From Flavisolibacter tropicus (GTDB lineage Bacteria; Bacteroidota; Bacteroidia; Chitinophagales; Chitinophagaceae): a DNA stretch of 64,000 nucleotides. Shown piece by piece: positions 53,625-61,644 of the stretch. The notes beneath the pieces were generated by a model, which had not been told where the DNA came from, did no database searches, and worked only from the letters and a program-made list of their open reading frames with translations. The stretch is from positions 1,178,001-1,242,000 of the forward strand of contig NZ_CP011390.1 in the NCBI RefSeq assembly GCF_001644645.1. The letters run 5' to 3'. The position numbers and the translations under genes were made by a program. How positions within the stretch are numbered: position 1 is the stretch's first letter; each line of letters begins with the position of its first letter.

Positions 53625-54953
53625 CTAAGACTGAACAATTAAATTATTATCTGAATGCAGGGGCTCTTTAGTATGGACCCAAAATGGTTTTTGATGAAAG
53701 ATTGCCTTATACACAGCTTGCATTATAAAAACTATACCCAATGGAAAGCAACAACTAAACAGGAGTAATAGTAACGAGTAGTTTTGAAAAGTAATGCCAT
53801 ACATACCGGCTAGTGCCTGCAACACCAATAAACTTTCCGTTGTAAATAAAGAAAATAGAAAGAGTGAAACGCCAACCTTAATTTGTCCAACCCATCTGAT
53901 CTTATAAGACTCAATAATAGTAGCAATGACAAAAAGACTAATAAAGCCTAATAACACTAAGTGCAGGTAAGCAATTACAAAATTTCGCTGATGGTAAGCT
54001 AATAAAGCCGTATCAGGAAAAGAGCTGATCAACTGCAATACCAATTTCAAAAAGAAAGCGAAAAAAGCTAATTTAAATAACCCTCCTATTTTGTGTCTCT
54101 TAGAATAAAGCTTCAGATCCTGAAGCAAATAAAAAAAGCCAACTAGCTGTATGAATGCACTTAAACCACCAACTATATTAAACACAAAGCCAGGTTGATT
54201 CCAAAGAATAGAAAGAATATAAGAAGGAATGCATGCAATATTAAATAAAAGAAAAATCCTTTTATTATTAGTAGCAACGCCATTGTTTTCCATCATTCGA
54301 TACAAAAGAGCCAAAACAGCAAACGTAAACCAACCGTTATATTGAAAGTGCAGGTAAAAATATACGGCGTTATAATAGATAGGTGTACCCTGATATCCCA
54401 AGCTTATTAATGGACCTGTGGCAAATGGTCCCATAGCAGATAAAGCAAGATAAAAGACACCCCAGCGTAAAAATGAAGTGCTTGTTGTAGTTTTTGCGCC
54501 TTTTAAAACTTTCCAAATAATTATAGTTAGGTAAAAGCCAGCACCAACTGATAAGGTTGAAAAAATGATGCTAACAGCACCATATCCCTGAAAAGGAAAG
54601 CTCAGCAGCATACCGTATGCGGAACTCAACAATAAATAAGCAATATTGCGCCAATGTTTATAGGCGACTTTACTAGTACTTTCAGGAAAATACTTTAGCA
54701 AAAGCGCCAGCATAACAGGCATAACCCACCCACCAAAAGCAAAGTGAGAGTGCCCATGTAAAAGATTTTTATAGCTTAAAGAAATATTTTGCAGGAAAGG
54801 AAAGGATCTTAGGAGTAAACCCAGCAGAGCTACCAAAAGCAAATTGTAAAAAGAAAATTTAACCAATTGTGATTGCAGAATAGAGCACTTTACCTCTTCT
54901 TTATTATACAAATGCTTTCGGGTATGTTTCCCTGCTTTAGAAACCATTGCCAA
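53625..54953 (-). CDS. 12-TM membrane protein resembling heme-copper oxidase subunit I
   Basis: A 442-residue inner-membrane protein with about 12 hydrophobic helices. Several helix histidines recall cytochrome oxidase subunit I: HGHSHFAFGGW (about 66-76) and YFYLHFQYNGWF (about 198-209), plus H in YLHLVLLGF (about 330). The full copper- and heme-ligand set is not obvious, so it may be a haem-binding relative such as a nitric-oxide-tolerance-type protein. It stands in the stress-type island with an FNR-like box at 55004-55015 upstream. Confidence 0.7.
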   Translation of the reverse strand: MAMVSKAGKHTRKHLYNKEEVKCSILQSQLVKFSFYNLLLVALLGLLLRSFPFLQNISLSYKNLLHGHSHFAFGGWVMPVMLALLLKYFPESTSKVAYKHWRNIAYLLLSSAYGMLLSFPFQGYGAVSIIFSTLSVGAGFYLTIIIWKVLKGAKTTTSTSFLRWGVFYLALSAMGPFATGPLISLGYQGTPIYYNAVYFYLHFQYNGWFTFAVLALLYRMMENNGVATNNKRIFLLFNIACIPSYILSILWNQPGFVFNIVGGLSAFIQLVGFFYLLQDLKLYSKRHKIGGLFKLAFFAFFLKLVLQLISSFPDTALLAYHQRNFVIAYLHLVLLGFISLFVIATIIESYKIRWVGQIKVGVSLFLFSLFTTESLLVLQALAGMYGITFQNYSLLLLLFSCCFPLGIVFIMQAVYKAIFHQKPFWVHTKEPLHSDNNLIVQS

Positions 54954-55003
54954 AAATGCTAAGAACTTTAATTATAGAAACTAGCATTTCTCAGCTTTTA
55001 TTA

Positions 55004-55015
55004 TGATAATGATCA
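55004..55015. promoter_or_regulatory. FNR-like core upstream of the 12-TM gene
   Basis: TGATAATGATCA, matching the inner TGAT-N4-ATCA of an FNR site, about 50 bp before the ATG at 54953. Confidence 0.35.
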
Positions 55016-55044
55016 GCTAAACGCTATAATCACCAGTTCGCATA

Positions 55045-55073
55045 AAATAAAAAAGCTGGTCTTAAACCAGCTT
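55045..55073 (-). terminator. Terminator after the small Ser/Asn-rich gene
   Basis: AAGCTGGT / ACCAGCTT stem (8 bp), CTTAA loop, with T-rich tail on the minus strand. Confidence 0.75.
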
Positions 55074-55093
55074 CCTTCATTTGCAAATTGTTT

Positions 55094-55324
55094 TTACTCA
55101 TCATCTTCTTCAAAGGTTTGTGCGGCCTCCTCTGCACTAATATCGCTTTTTTCATTAGTGCTCAGCTCCTTGGTTTGATAATTACTCCATTCACTGCCCC
55201 GTTGTGGATTGGAAACATTTATATCTTCTTGGTTTTGGGAAGTATTTCTATTTCCTGATGAGCTATCATTGCTTCTACTTTCATTACCACGACCGGATTG
55301 CTTGTCCAAATTAGTTTCTGCCAT
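55094..55324 (-). CDS. Small disordered acidic protein
   Basis: 76 residues, rich in Ser, Asn, Glu and Gln (SRSNDSSSGNRNTSQNQED) with an acidic end EEAAQTFEEDDE. No hydrophobic core. A terminator follows directly, which supports it as a gene. It resembles the 64-residue protein at 39704-39898 in composition. Confidence 0.6.
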   Translation of the reverse strand: MAETNLDKQSGRGNESRSNDSSSGNRNTSQNQEDINVSNPQRGSEWSNYQTKELSTNEKSDISAEEAAQTFEEDDE

Positions 55325-55659
55325 AAAAAAGTGTTTTTGATGAAAAAACGATTACCCGGAAATGAACACAAATAATGTGCTGCAATTTATTTAGCAGTCA
55401 AGAAAAGGGCTGATCAAAAATGGTCAACTAATATCAGGACATATAGTAGGTTGACTAACCATTCATATGGATAGCATTTTAATATTTTGTCTGCTAACGT
55501 AACATTTAATAAATTCTATCAAATGAAAATTCATATGCTATGGGTATAGAAGCCGCTTAGATATTATTTACCAGGATAACAGGACTAACCGCAAGGAAAT
55601 AGAATTATCGCATCCCCTTAAAGCACCCTTTTGATACACGAATAATAACATTGCTATGA
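55325..55659. other. 335-bp gap, nothing identified
   Basis: AT-rich; no gene, repeat or promoter box recognised. Confidence 0.4.
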
Positions 55660-56250
55660 TCAGCAAGGAGCAGGATCACTTTTCGTAAGCTGGGTCTGCA
55701 TAACACTTGCAACATCTTTTCGAGGCACCTGCAGACGGCCGCAGCGTTTTACCTTCCAGCGTGAAAGATATCGCGCTTTCTTTACCATTCGATTATTGGG
55801 AACCGCTATAGGCTTTGGCATAGGCAAAGGCGAAGAAGCTTTTGTATTCGCTTCAGTGATTTGCTTTTGTGTAGAATGAACAGGCTGCTCCAACGTAGTC
55901 TTTTCAGCAGGCACAAGTGTCTGGCAATGCGCCAGCAGCAGTTCCTGGGCCTCTTCCTTGGTCTTGCCCTGGTACAACCACTTATTGACCATGCCTGTTA
56001 GCCTGGCAAACAAGCCGGGTTTGCGCACGGTCCCTGGCAGCTGGCGGTAGTACACGCGCTTCACCATCCGGGCGGCCACCCCAAACCGGTCGGCATTGGC
56101 CATCGTGCGCTTGAGGCCGGGATCCTTGCGCATCCTCTTAGCACTCTTATAATCCCCCTTGCTACGCAGGTAATACGTGTCCCCTAACTTATAGAAGATG
56201 ATGCCATCAATGGTGCCGGTAATGAAGACGGGGCCTACTTGTTTTGCCAT
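55660..56250 (-). CDS. Bacteroidota-specific protein of unknown function
   Basis: A 196-residue basic protein. Its N-terminal half (MAKQVGPVFITGTIDGIIFY, YYLRSKGD, MRKDPGLKRTMANADRFG) matches a family I know only as hypothetical proteins in many Bacteroidota, often in variable regions. The C-terminal 80 residues are Pro/Lys-rich and probably disordered. No catalytic motif. Codon use is more G+C-rich than in its neighbours, a hint of transfer. Confidence 0.7.
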   Translation of the reverse strand: MAKQVGPVFITGTIDGIIFYKLGDTYYLRSKGDYKSAKRMRKDPGLKRTMANADRFGVAARMVKRVYYRQLPGTVRKPGLFARLTGMVNKWLYQGKTKEEAQELLLAHCQTLVPAEKTTLEQPVHSTQKQITEANTKASSPLPMPKPIAVPNNRMVKKARYLSRWKVKRCGRLQVPRKDVASVMQTQLTKSDPAPC

Positions 56251-56449
56251 AATGAGTACAGGTTAAAAAGTGGAGAGTTAATAGGTAAACGTTTAAAGCC
56301 TAAGGTTAAAAATCCAGGCCTCCCCTTGCTTCCTGGATCTTATCCCCCGAGCCTTAATTACTAATTATTTTAGCAAACCTACCCATTTCTACCTTTCCTT
56401 ACAAGCGATTTTCATCCTTTATTTATACACATGTAGGCCACTTCTAATA

Positions 56450-56620
56450 TCACTAATTCCTCTGCGTCAATCTGCGCTACCTGCGGGAGTCTTCTTGTGC
56501 GCGGGTGCTCCCCTTTAGGGGCCGGGGGCGTGTGCTGGCTACTCACCATTCACCACTCACCACTCACGAGCCGGGCTTTCTCCTAATCCCCAATACCCTA
56601 ATTCCCAATTCCATCTCTCT
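56450..56620. repeat. Longest copy of the mosaic intergenic repeat
   Basis: In order: CTCTGCGTCAATCTGCGC, CCTGCGGGAGTCTTCTTGTG, GGTGCTCCCCTTTAGGGG, CCGGGGGCGTGTGCTGG, CACTCACCATTCACCACTCA, CACGAGCCGGGC, then CCCAATTCC words. Modules recur singly or together at 11719, 13605, 14185, 17768 and 19617. Confidence 0.65.
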
Positions 56621-56674
56621 TCATTGAACATTGAGTATCGAAAATTGAGCATTGAACATTTCCTCCCTTCTATA

Positions 56675-56705
56675 TTCATCATTCCTTGTTCCTTGTTCAT
56701 TATTC
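56675..56705. repeat. 31-bp segment shared with 13797-13827
   Basis: Identical over 31 bases to the copy near amt; followed by a tandem array. Confidence 0.75.
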
Positions 56706-56732
56706 TCTCCCTCCTCTCTCCCTGGTCTCCTA

Positions 56733-56765
56733 TACCTAGTCTGTACCTAGTCTGTACCTCTTCTG
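56733..56765. repeat. 11-bp tandem array
   Basis: TACCTAGTCTG twice and TACCTCTTCTG once, followed at about 56819-56862 by CTCCTATACT-type units. Confidence 0.7.
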
Positions 56766-57510
56766 TAGGTAAGTCCGTACCAACTGCACAGATAAAGCCC
56801 TCTACCTGCCTTCCACATTCACTACTCCTCCTATACTACTCCTATACTCCTCCTATAATAGTTCACTACTATATAGGGGCTGCTATTAAGTATGGCTTAT
56901 TAAATAGAGTTTTAACCCTATATGTACATTTTGTTAGTTCTCCCCTACCAGTGCTATTTCGTTAATGCCTATTTCTGACAGTTCTTGGGTGAAGCAGATG
57001 ATTCCTTGGACAAGCTTAGGATATTGTACAGGGTGACAAAGGCAAGAGGCGCATTGGAAGGCTAACAAAATAGACTATGATTTGATTGTATTAGCCCAAA
57101 AAAGCCTTTGCTTCTACCTGGCAGCTTATTAAAGAAACAAAGGATGTGGACATATCTCTTGTTTGGGCCCGCCACTACTTACACATAAAGGTTCATTTTT
57201 AATTCATTTCGTTGTAGTCAATTTCATTTCTTACCACTCAAAATTGTTACTCTTCATTTTAGCAGGTGTTTCGCAGGCTGGAACAATCGTTTTTTTCCAA
57301 AAAGGAATTCGAGCACTATTAAGTGCTTGCCACGGCTGAACCGGTTTAACCAAGAGATGGTATACGTTAACGCTTAAAACGTATTCCTGTTATTTTGGGT
57401 CTTTTAAGGATATTCTAGCAGGTTATACCATGGAAAAAGCATAGATTTGTTGTCCTGTTTTAATGGGTAGCCCTGTTGCTGATTAGATCAGGAATCTACA
57501 AACACACAAT

Positions 57511-57881
57511 GGGGGTGTTTGGTTTTGACAGCATCGATCTTTGAAAGTGTAAGCATGTCGAGCGTTGGATAATTAGCTCGTAAATCTGAATATTCAAACT
57601 ACAAATGGCAATACTCAGTATGCCATGGCTGCCTAATCAGTGATTAAGTAGTCATTAGGGCCGCCGCGCAGGTTAGTCTCTTACCAAGCGCCGCCGCCGA
57701 CTTAAAACAAATAGAGGCTGCTGCAATGGAAGGCTGTGACCATTGCTTAAGACCATCCAGCTAAGGAAGTAATTGGTTTGTTCCGTTCCTGTTATTTCCC
57801 TACAAGTAATTCGGAAATAAACATGTAGAAAGCTTTTGGATATCATGTTTGGACACCGGTTCGATTCCGGTCACCTCCACA
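57511..57881 (+). ncRNA. ssrA: Transfer-messenger RNA (tmRNA)
   Basis: Rescues stalled ribosomes. The 5' end GGGGGTGTTTGGTTTTGACA and the 3' end GGTTCGATTCCGGTCACCTCC form the tRNA-like part: GGGGGTG pairs with CACCTCC (one G-U), and GGTTCGATTCC is the T arm. The tag reading frame ends NGNTQYAMAA-stop at 57604-57636, giving the YAMAA degradation tag typical of the phylum. The resume codon is not certain. The CCA end is not fully encoded (ACA follows the acceptor stem). Length about 371 bases. Confidence 0.93.
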
Positions 57882-58112
57882 ATTAGTTTCTTAAATGCCT
57901 TGCAAATCAATGATTTATGAGGCATTTTTGTTTTTGGGGCACTGTTGGTATGCCTAGGCTCATCTTTAGTTTTTTGATACCTATTTGCTTTGCTTCACAA
58001 CGGAGAAGGTATTGCTGCTGTACAGGCAGTCTGTGTTCATGCCTTTTACGTTTGCACTAAGATAATCAGAATTGGTTTGTACGGCCTATGTACTACAACC
58101 TGTATTTTGGAT
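57882..58112. other. Gap between ssrA and the insertion sequence
   Basis: No convincing gene. A small hairpin AATGCCTTGCAAATC...GATTTATGAGGCATTTTTG after ssrA (57894-57931) may be its terminator. The open frame crossing the IS boundary is chance. Confidence 0.45.
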
Positions 58113-58120
58113 AACCTGTG
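58113..58120. repeat. Target-site duplication, left copy
   Basis: ACCTGTGT, repeated exactly at 59758-59765 on the other side of the element. Confidence 0.75.
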
Positions 58121-59757
58121 TGCTTGTTGCACAACTCAGCCTCCTAAAGCCACTGTAAAAGTGGTAAATTAAACCATGCAAGGAAAGAAACCTTTTCAAG
58201 ACAAGCGCCTTGCTTCCTTCCGCCTCTCGGAGCGGGTGCCGCGTGACAACTTCTACCGCCGCTTAAAAGCAATCATGGATGTGGAGTGGCTCTATGAAGC
58301 CACCCAAAAGTACTATGGCCGTGAGGGCCACAAATCGCTGGACCCGGTGGTGTTCTTCAAACTCATTTTAATTGGTTATCTCGAGAACCTCTTAAGCGAT
58401 CGAAGAATCATCCAGACCGTCAGCCTGCGCCTGGATCTTTTGTACTTTATCGGTTACTCCCTGGACGAACCGCTGCCCTGGCATTCTACCATCAGCCGCA
58501 CGCGTCAACTTCTGGGTGAAGAGGTCTTTAAAGAACTCTTCAAACGGGTCTTACGCCAGTGTGTGCAACAAGGCATGGTGAAGGGCAAACGCCAGGCCCT
58601 GGACTCGGTGCATGTCAAAGCCAATGCGTCGATGGACTCCTTAAAAGAAAAAGAAATTGTGCAGGACGGGGAAGCCTATGCAGGTGAACTCGGTGAAGAT
58701 GCAGAGGACGAAGAGCAAACAGAAAAGCAAACCGTCTCCGTCTTCAAACACCAGCAAGTGCAGTGGCATCACGGCTGGAAGCGGAAGGCCTACAAAGGGC
58801 GGCCCAGTGGTGGATGGCGGGCTCGCTTTGTCTCCAACCACACCCACTACAGCACTACCGATGGGGATGCCCGTGTGGCCGTCAAACCCGGCAAGCCCCG
58901 CCAGTTAAACTATTTGGGGCAACTCAGTGTCGATACCGCCCATCACGTTATTACTTGTATACAGGCCGACTATGCCAGTAAAAAAGACTCGCAGTGTTTG
59001 CCCTCATTACTCCGGCATACCATTGACAATGTAAAGGCGGTAGGCTTAAAAGTAAAAGAAGTACTCTGCGATGCGGGCTACTCCTCTTCGGAGGCCCTAA
59101 AAGCACTGAAGCAGTACCGTGTCACCGGCTATATCCCCAACTTTGGGCAATATAAACCCACCCGGGAAGGCTTCCGCTATTTTGCCGGCGGGGATTATTA
59201 CCAATGCTCCCGGGGAGTAAGGCTTCCTTTTAAACGCATCAAGGACTCTCATGATGGCACGTACCAGATGCGGGTCTACAGAAGCAGTTCTTTGGATTGC
59301 AGGAACTGCCCTTTGAGAAAAACCTGTATTGGTAAAAGTGATTTTAAAAAGATTGAAGACACTGTAGACAAACCCCTCTATGATGAGATGCATCTCCGGC
59401 TACAAACCCGCAAAGCCAAACGTATGAAACGGCTTAGGCAAGCCACCGTCGAACCGGTGATTGGTACCCTGGTGAACTTTTTAGGGATGCGACGAGTGAA
59501 CACAAGAGGCATCCAGCTGGCCAACAAGTGTTTGCTGATGGCCGCCGTGTGTTATAATTTGAAAAGACTCCTAAAATGGATGGGGGAAGCCGAAGGCAAA
59601 GGCGAAAAAACGCTTGGCCAGCTACTGGTTATGCTGTACTGGCTACCGGTTCTCTACAGCCGAAGAGGAGAGCAAATACAAACCAGCTTAAGCTACGCTT
59701 GCTAAAATCAAAAAACCACATACAAATACTGTTTTAGTTCCGAGTTGTGCAACAGCC
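58121..59757 (+). mobile_element. Complete IS1182-like insertion sequence
   Basis: A 1637-bp element with 16-bp imperfect terminal inverted repeats (GCTTGTTGCACAACTC on the left, GGCTGTTGCACAACTC as read from the right end; 14 of 16 equal) and an 8-bp direct repeat ACCTGTGT at both sides. It encodes one full-length transposase. G+C content is visibly higher than in the neighbouring genes, fitting recent arrival. Confidence 0.85.
58176..59705 (+). CDS. IS1182-family transposase
   Basis: A 509-residue DDE transposase, apparently intact. N-terminal DUF772-type domain (YYGREGHKSLDPVVFFKLIL; PWHSTISRTRQLLG), first catalytic Asp in ALDSVHVKANASMDSL (about 147), second Asp in EVLCDAGYSSSEAL (about 298), a zinc-binding-like Cys set in CRNCPLRKTC, and the final Glu in ATVEPVIGTLVNFLGMRR (about 428). 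An Asp/Glu/Gln-rich insertion lies at about 160-190. The start ATG is 55 bp inside the left end. Confidence 0.92.
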   Translation: MQGKKPFQDKRLASFRLSERVPRDNFYRRLKAIMDVEWLYEATQKYYGREGHKSLDPVVFFKLILIGYLENLLSDRRIIQTVSLRLDLLYFIGYSLDEPLPWHSTISRTRQLLGEEVFKELFKRVLRQCVQQGMVKGKRQALDSVHVKANASMDSLKEKEIVQDGEAYAGELGEDAEDEEQTEKQTVSVFKHQQVQWHHGWKRKAYKGRPSGGWRARFVSNHTHYSTTDGDARVAVKPGKPRQLNYLGQLSVDTAHHVITCIQADYASKKDSQCLPSLLRHTIDNVKAVGLKVKEVLCDAGYSSSEALKALKQYRVTGYIPNFGQYKPTREGFRYFAGGDYYQCSRGVRLPFKRIKDSHDGTYQMRVYRSSSLDCRNCPLRKTCIGKSDFKKIEDTVDKPLYDEMHLRLQTRKAKRMKRLRQATVEPVIGTLVNFLGMRRVNTRGIQLANKCLLMAAVCYNLKRLLKWMGEAEGKGEKTLGQLLVMLYWLPVLYSRRGEQIQTSLSYAC

Positions 59758-59765
59758 ACCTGTGT
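59758..59765. repeat. Target-site duplication, right copy
   Basis: ACCTGTGT; it is also the outer part of the inverted-repeat arm 59758-59772. Confidence 0.75.
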
Positions 59766-59772
59766 TAGCCGC
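59758..59772. repeat. Left arm of an inverted repeat around the 4-TM gene
   Basis: ACCTGTGTTAGCCGC; the right arm at 60203-60220 reads ACCTGTTCAGTTAGCCGC on the minus strand. The two differ only by a 3-base gap. Confidence 0.6.
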
Positions 59773-59776
59773 TTCT

Positions 59777-60184
59777 CTAAAACAAGCCAACCATTTGAGT
59801 AAAGGCATAATTAAAAAACATACGGCATAGATAAGCCAGTACGATTCCTGCAAAACTGTATAAAGCCAATCGGATGACTATTCCTCCAACTTGTACAAGA
59901 GCTAGTCGCATGTTGCCTTCAAAAGTCTTATGAAGCGATACAGCACCAAATGAAACACCTGTGATACCTCCATATAATAACAAAGGCATTTCAATGATTT
60001 CAAATCGCCCAAGGAAAAGCAAGATTGCAGTTACTAAACTTAACAGGAAAGTCAGGCCATATCTGAGAAAAGTATGTCTATCCGCAGAGAGAACAGAAAA
60101 CAACAGTATAGCATAATAGTTTATTCCCAGACTGAAAAAGAGTGCTGAAAAGGCAAGTAAGATTATAACTATTGTCCACAACAT
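59777..60184 (-). CDS. Small membrane protein (4 predicted helices)
   Basis: 135 residues, almost all hydrophobic: helices at about 2-22, 42-62, 66-85 and 100-125. No family is recognised. It is framed by the inverted repeat 59758-59772 / 60203-60220 and lies immediately beside the IS. Function unknown. Confidence 0.6.
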   Translation of the reverse strand: MLWTIVIILLAFSALFFSLGINYYAILLFSVLSADRHTFLRYGLTFLLSLVTAILLFLGRFEIIEMPLLLYGGITGVSFGAVSLHKTFEGNMRLALVQVGGIVIRLALYSFAGIVLAYLCRMFFNYAFTQMVGLF

Positions 60185-60202
60185 AAGAGAATAGTTGTAA
60201 TT

Positions 60203-60220
60203 GCGGCTAACTGAACAGGT
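60203..60220. repeat. Right arm of the inverted repeat around the 4-TM gene
   Basis: GCGGCTAACTGAACAGGT, complement of the left arm with three extra bases. Confidence 0.6.
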
Positions 60221-60359
60221 GTTGCTGACAGTACAGGACGTCTGAGTTATTGTAGCCTACTCTTCAATCGTTATTGGTAATTTATTTCGGATGTAAGTTA
60301 ATGCAAAGCATGTGGTGCAGCAATACCATGCTCTCAACAGGTTGGCAGCGGTAAATAAT

Positions 60360-61577
60360 TTATTGGCAACATTGCTTAAACCAGTAATGATCTATTTCAT
60401 AAAGACGGTATCCTTTTTTAGTCTCAATAAAACCAAAGTAGATTTTCGGTGGATTATTATTTTTGGTACTGCGGGTGACCACCATTTTCCTTAGCCGGTA
60501 GCCGCTACCTACCTTCTTAATTTCTTTTTTAACCTGAGAGGTAAGCAGATTATAAAATTCTACCTCTGAGGAGGTATATTCCAATTTGGTTCTGTCAACA
60601 ATTCTTTTCTGTACCTCATCATCAATCACTTCCCCAAAACATTTATCTATAAACTTGCCTACTGGAAGCAGTTGGTCGCATACGTATAAAGTATCCAGTG
60701 CAATATTTTTGAAGTTCTTCATCCCAGGTTCTTTTACTGCTGCTACAAAGGTTTTCCAGAATGCCAGAAATTTTAAATCATCTGCACTGGGTGGCGTTTT
60801 GGGTGCTTCAGGTTGGCCTGATTCCACCATGTCTTCTTCCTGCTCGGCAGTAGGCACAAATAATCCTCTGGCGGTCAGAACGCCTGACTTTTTTAAAGCA
60901 AACAGGTCTTCGACATAATTGCCATAAATAGCAATGGCGCTGTCGCCCTCTGTTTTAAAATAGGGTTTTGGAAATAAATATTCAAGCTGTCGCCCTTCAT
61001 CGTCAACCGTTTTCGTTGGAAAGGTAACTTTCGCAACAAATTTTATTTTTACAGGTTTGATTTCCGTGTGCTTATTGTAGGGATGTTCATAGTCGTCGGC
61101 TGTATACGTACCCGCCCATCGTCCGTCTTTGGTTTTGTAAACGTCATTGTATTGGTACTTCTGGTGATAATATGTACCGCTGTCCGCTGAAACATACAGC
61201 AAAACATTTTTATACTTAGAAAAGGGCGGTTTTCCATAATGGTCGTAGGCGACAAATTCAATAGTGTCCTCTGGAAAATCACCATACACTTTTTGCAGAA
61301 TGGCGTATTTCCCTTTAAATCCGTTGTCCATAGAACCTTGTTCATGAGGCAATGGTTCAACTGAGACCCTTTCCCCAACAAAAGCAAATAAGCGGTTGCT
61401 GTTTCCTGCACCGTAGTTCTTTATAAAACTTCGGGGTGAGTCAACGAATGCAGCTTTTTTGATGTTAGATATTACGGTATCTTTTTTACTGCTGTTAGTC
61501 GTGTCATTTGATTGACTGTTACAACTTAATAGCAGTGTAATACTAAGAGTTATTGTTAGTTTAAGTATGGTTGCCAT
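60360..61577 (-). CDS. Lipoprotein of unknown function
   Basis: 405 residues with a lipoprotein signal (lipobox LLLSC, Cys19), then a Ser/Thr/Asn-rich linker and two parts: about 50-235 (rich in Tyr, Lys and Asp, likely beta) and about 260-405 (PPSADDLKFLAFWKTFVAAV onward). The second part has the look of small secreted domains that report as hypothetical. No catalytic motif is recognised. It is in an accessory block. Confidence 0.7.
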   Translation of the reverse strand: MATILKLTITLSITLLLSCNSQSNDTTNSSKKDTVISNIKKAAFVDSPRSFIKNYGAGNSNRLFAFVGERVSVEPLPHEQGSMDNGFKGKYAILQKVYGDFPEDTIEFVAYDHYGKPPFSKYKNVLLYVSADSGTYYHQKYQYNDVYKTKDGRWAGTYTADDYEHPYNKHTEIKPVKIKFVAKVTFPTKTVDDEGRQLEYLFPKPYFKTEGDSAIAIYGNYVEDLFALKKSGVLTARGLFVPTAEQEEDMVESGQPEAPKTPPSADDLKFLAFWKTFVAAVKEPGMKNFKNIALDTLYVCDQLLPVGKFIDKCFGEVIDDEVQKRIVDRTKLEYTSSEVEFYNLLTSQVKKEIKKVGSGYRLRKMVVTRSTKNNNPPKIYFGFIETKKGYRLYEIDHYWFKQCCQ

Positions 61578-61644
61578 AATGTTGCCACTAGCAATCTAAT
61601 ATATTAACCTTCTAGTCTAATTTACTTTTTGCTGCTTTATAAGA

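Larger units (their letters stand above)
56251..57510. other. 1.26-kb gap with a mosaic of repeats, then unexplained sequence
   Basis: From 56440 to 56710 six repeat words follow one another (see the separate entries and finding). 56719-56865 holds C/T-rich tandem units. 56960-57500 shows no gene; one frame at about 56990-57065 encodes a coding-like 25-residue stretch (EADDSLDKLRILYRVTKARG) ending in a stop, perhaps a gene remnant. A possible -7 box TAGATTTG lies at 57442-57449. Confidence 0.5.

Noticed and set aside
56624..56965. 113-codon open frame
   Set aside because: It translates the mosaic repeats and the 11-bp tandem array; no start context or protein-like pattern.
57990..58172. 60-codon open frame before the transposase
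   Set aside because: It crosses the left end of the IS, so it cannot be an ancestral gene; no recognisable product.
59758..60220. Integron gene cassette with attC sites
   Set aside because: GTTAGCC is close to but does not fit the GTTRRRY core, no second core or typical attC fold is seen, and the arms are inverted rather than direct repeats.
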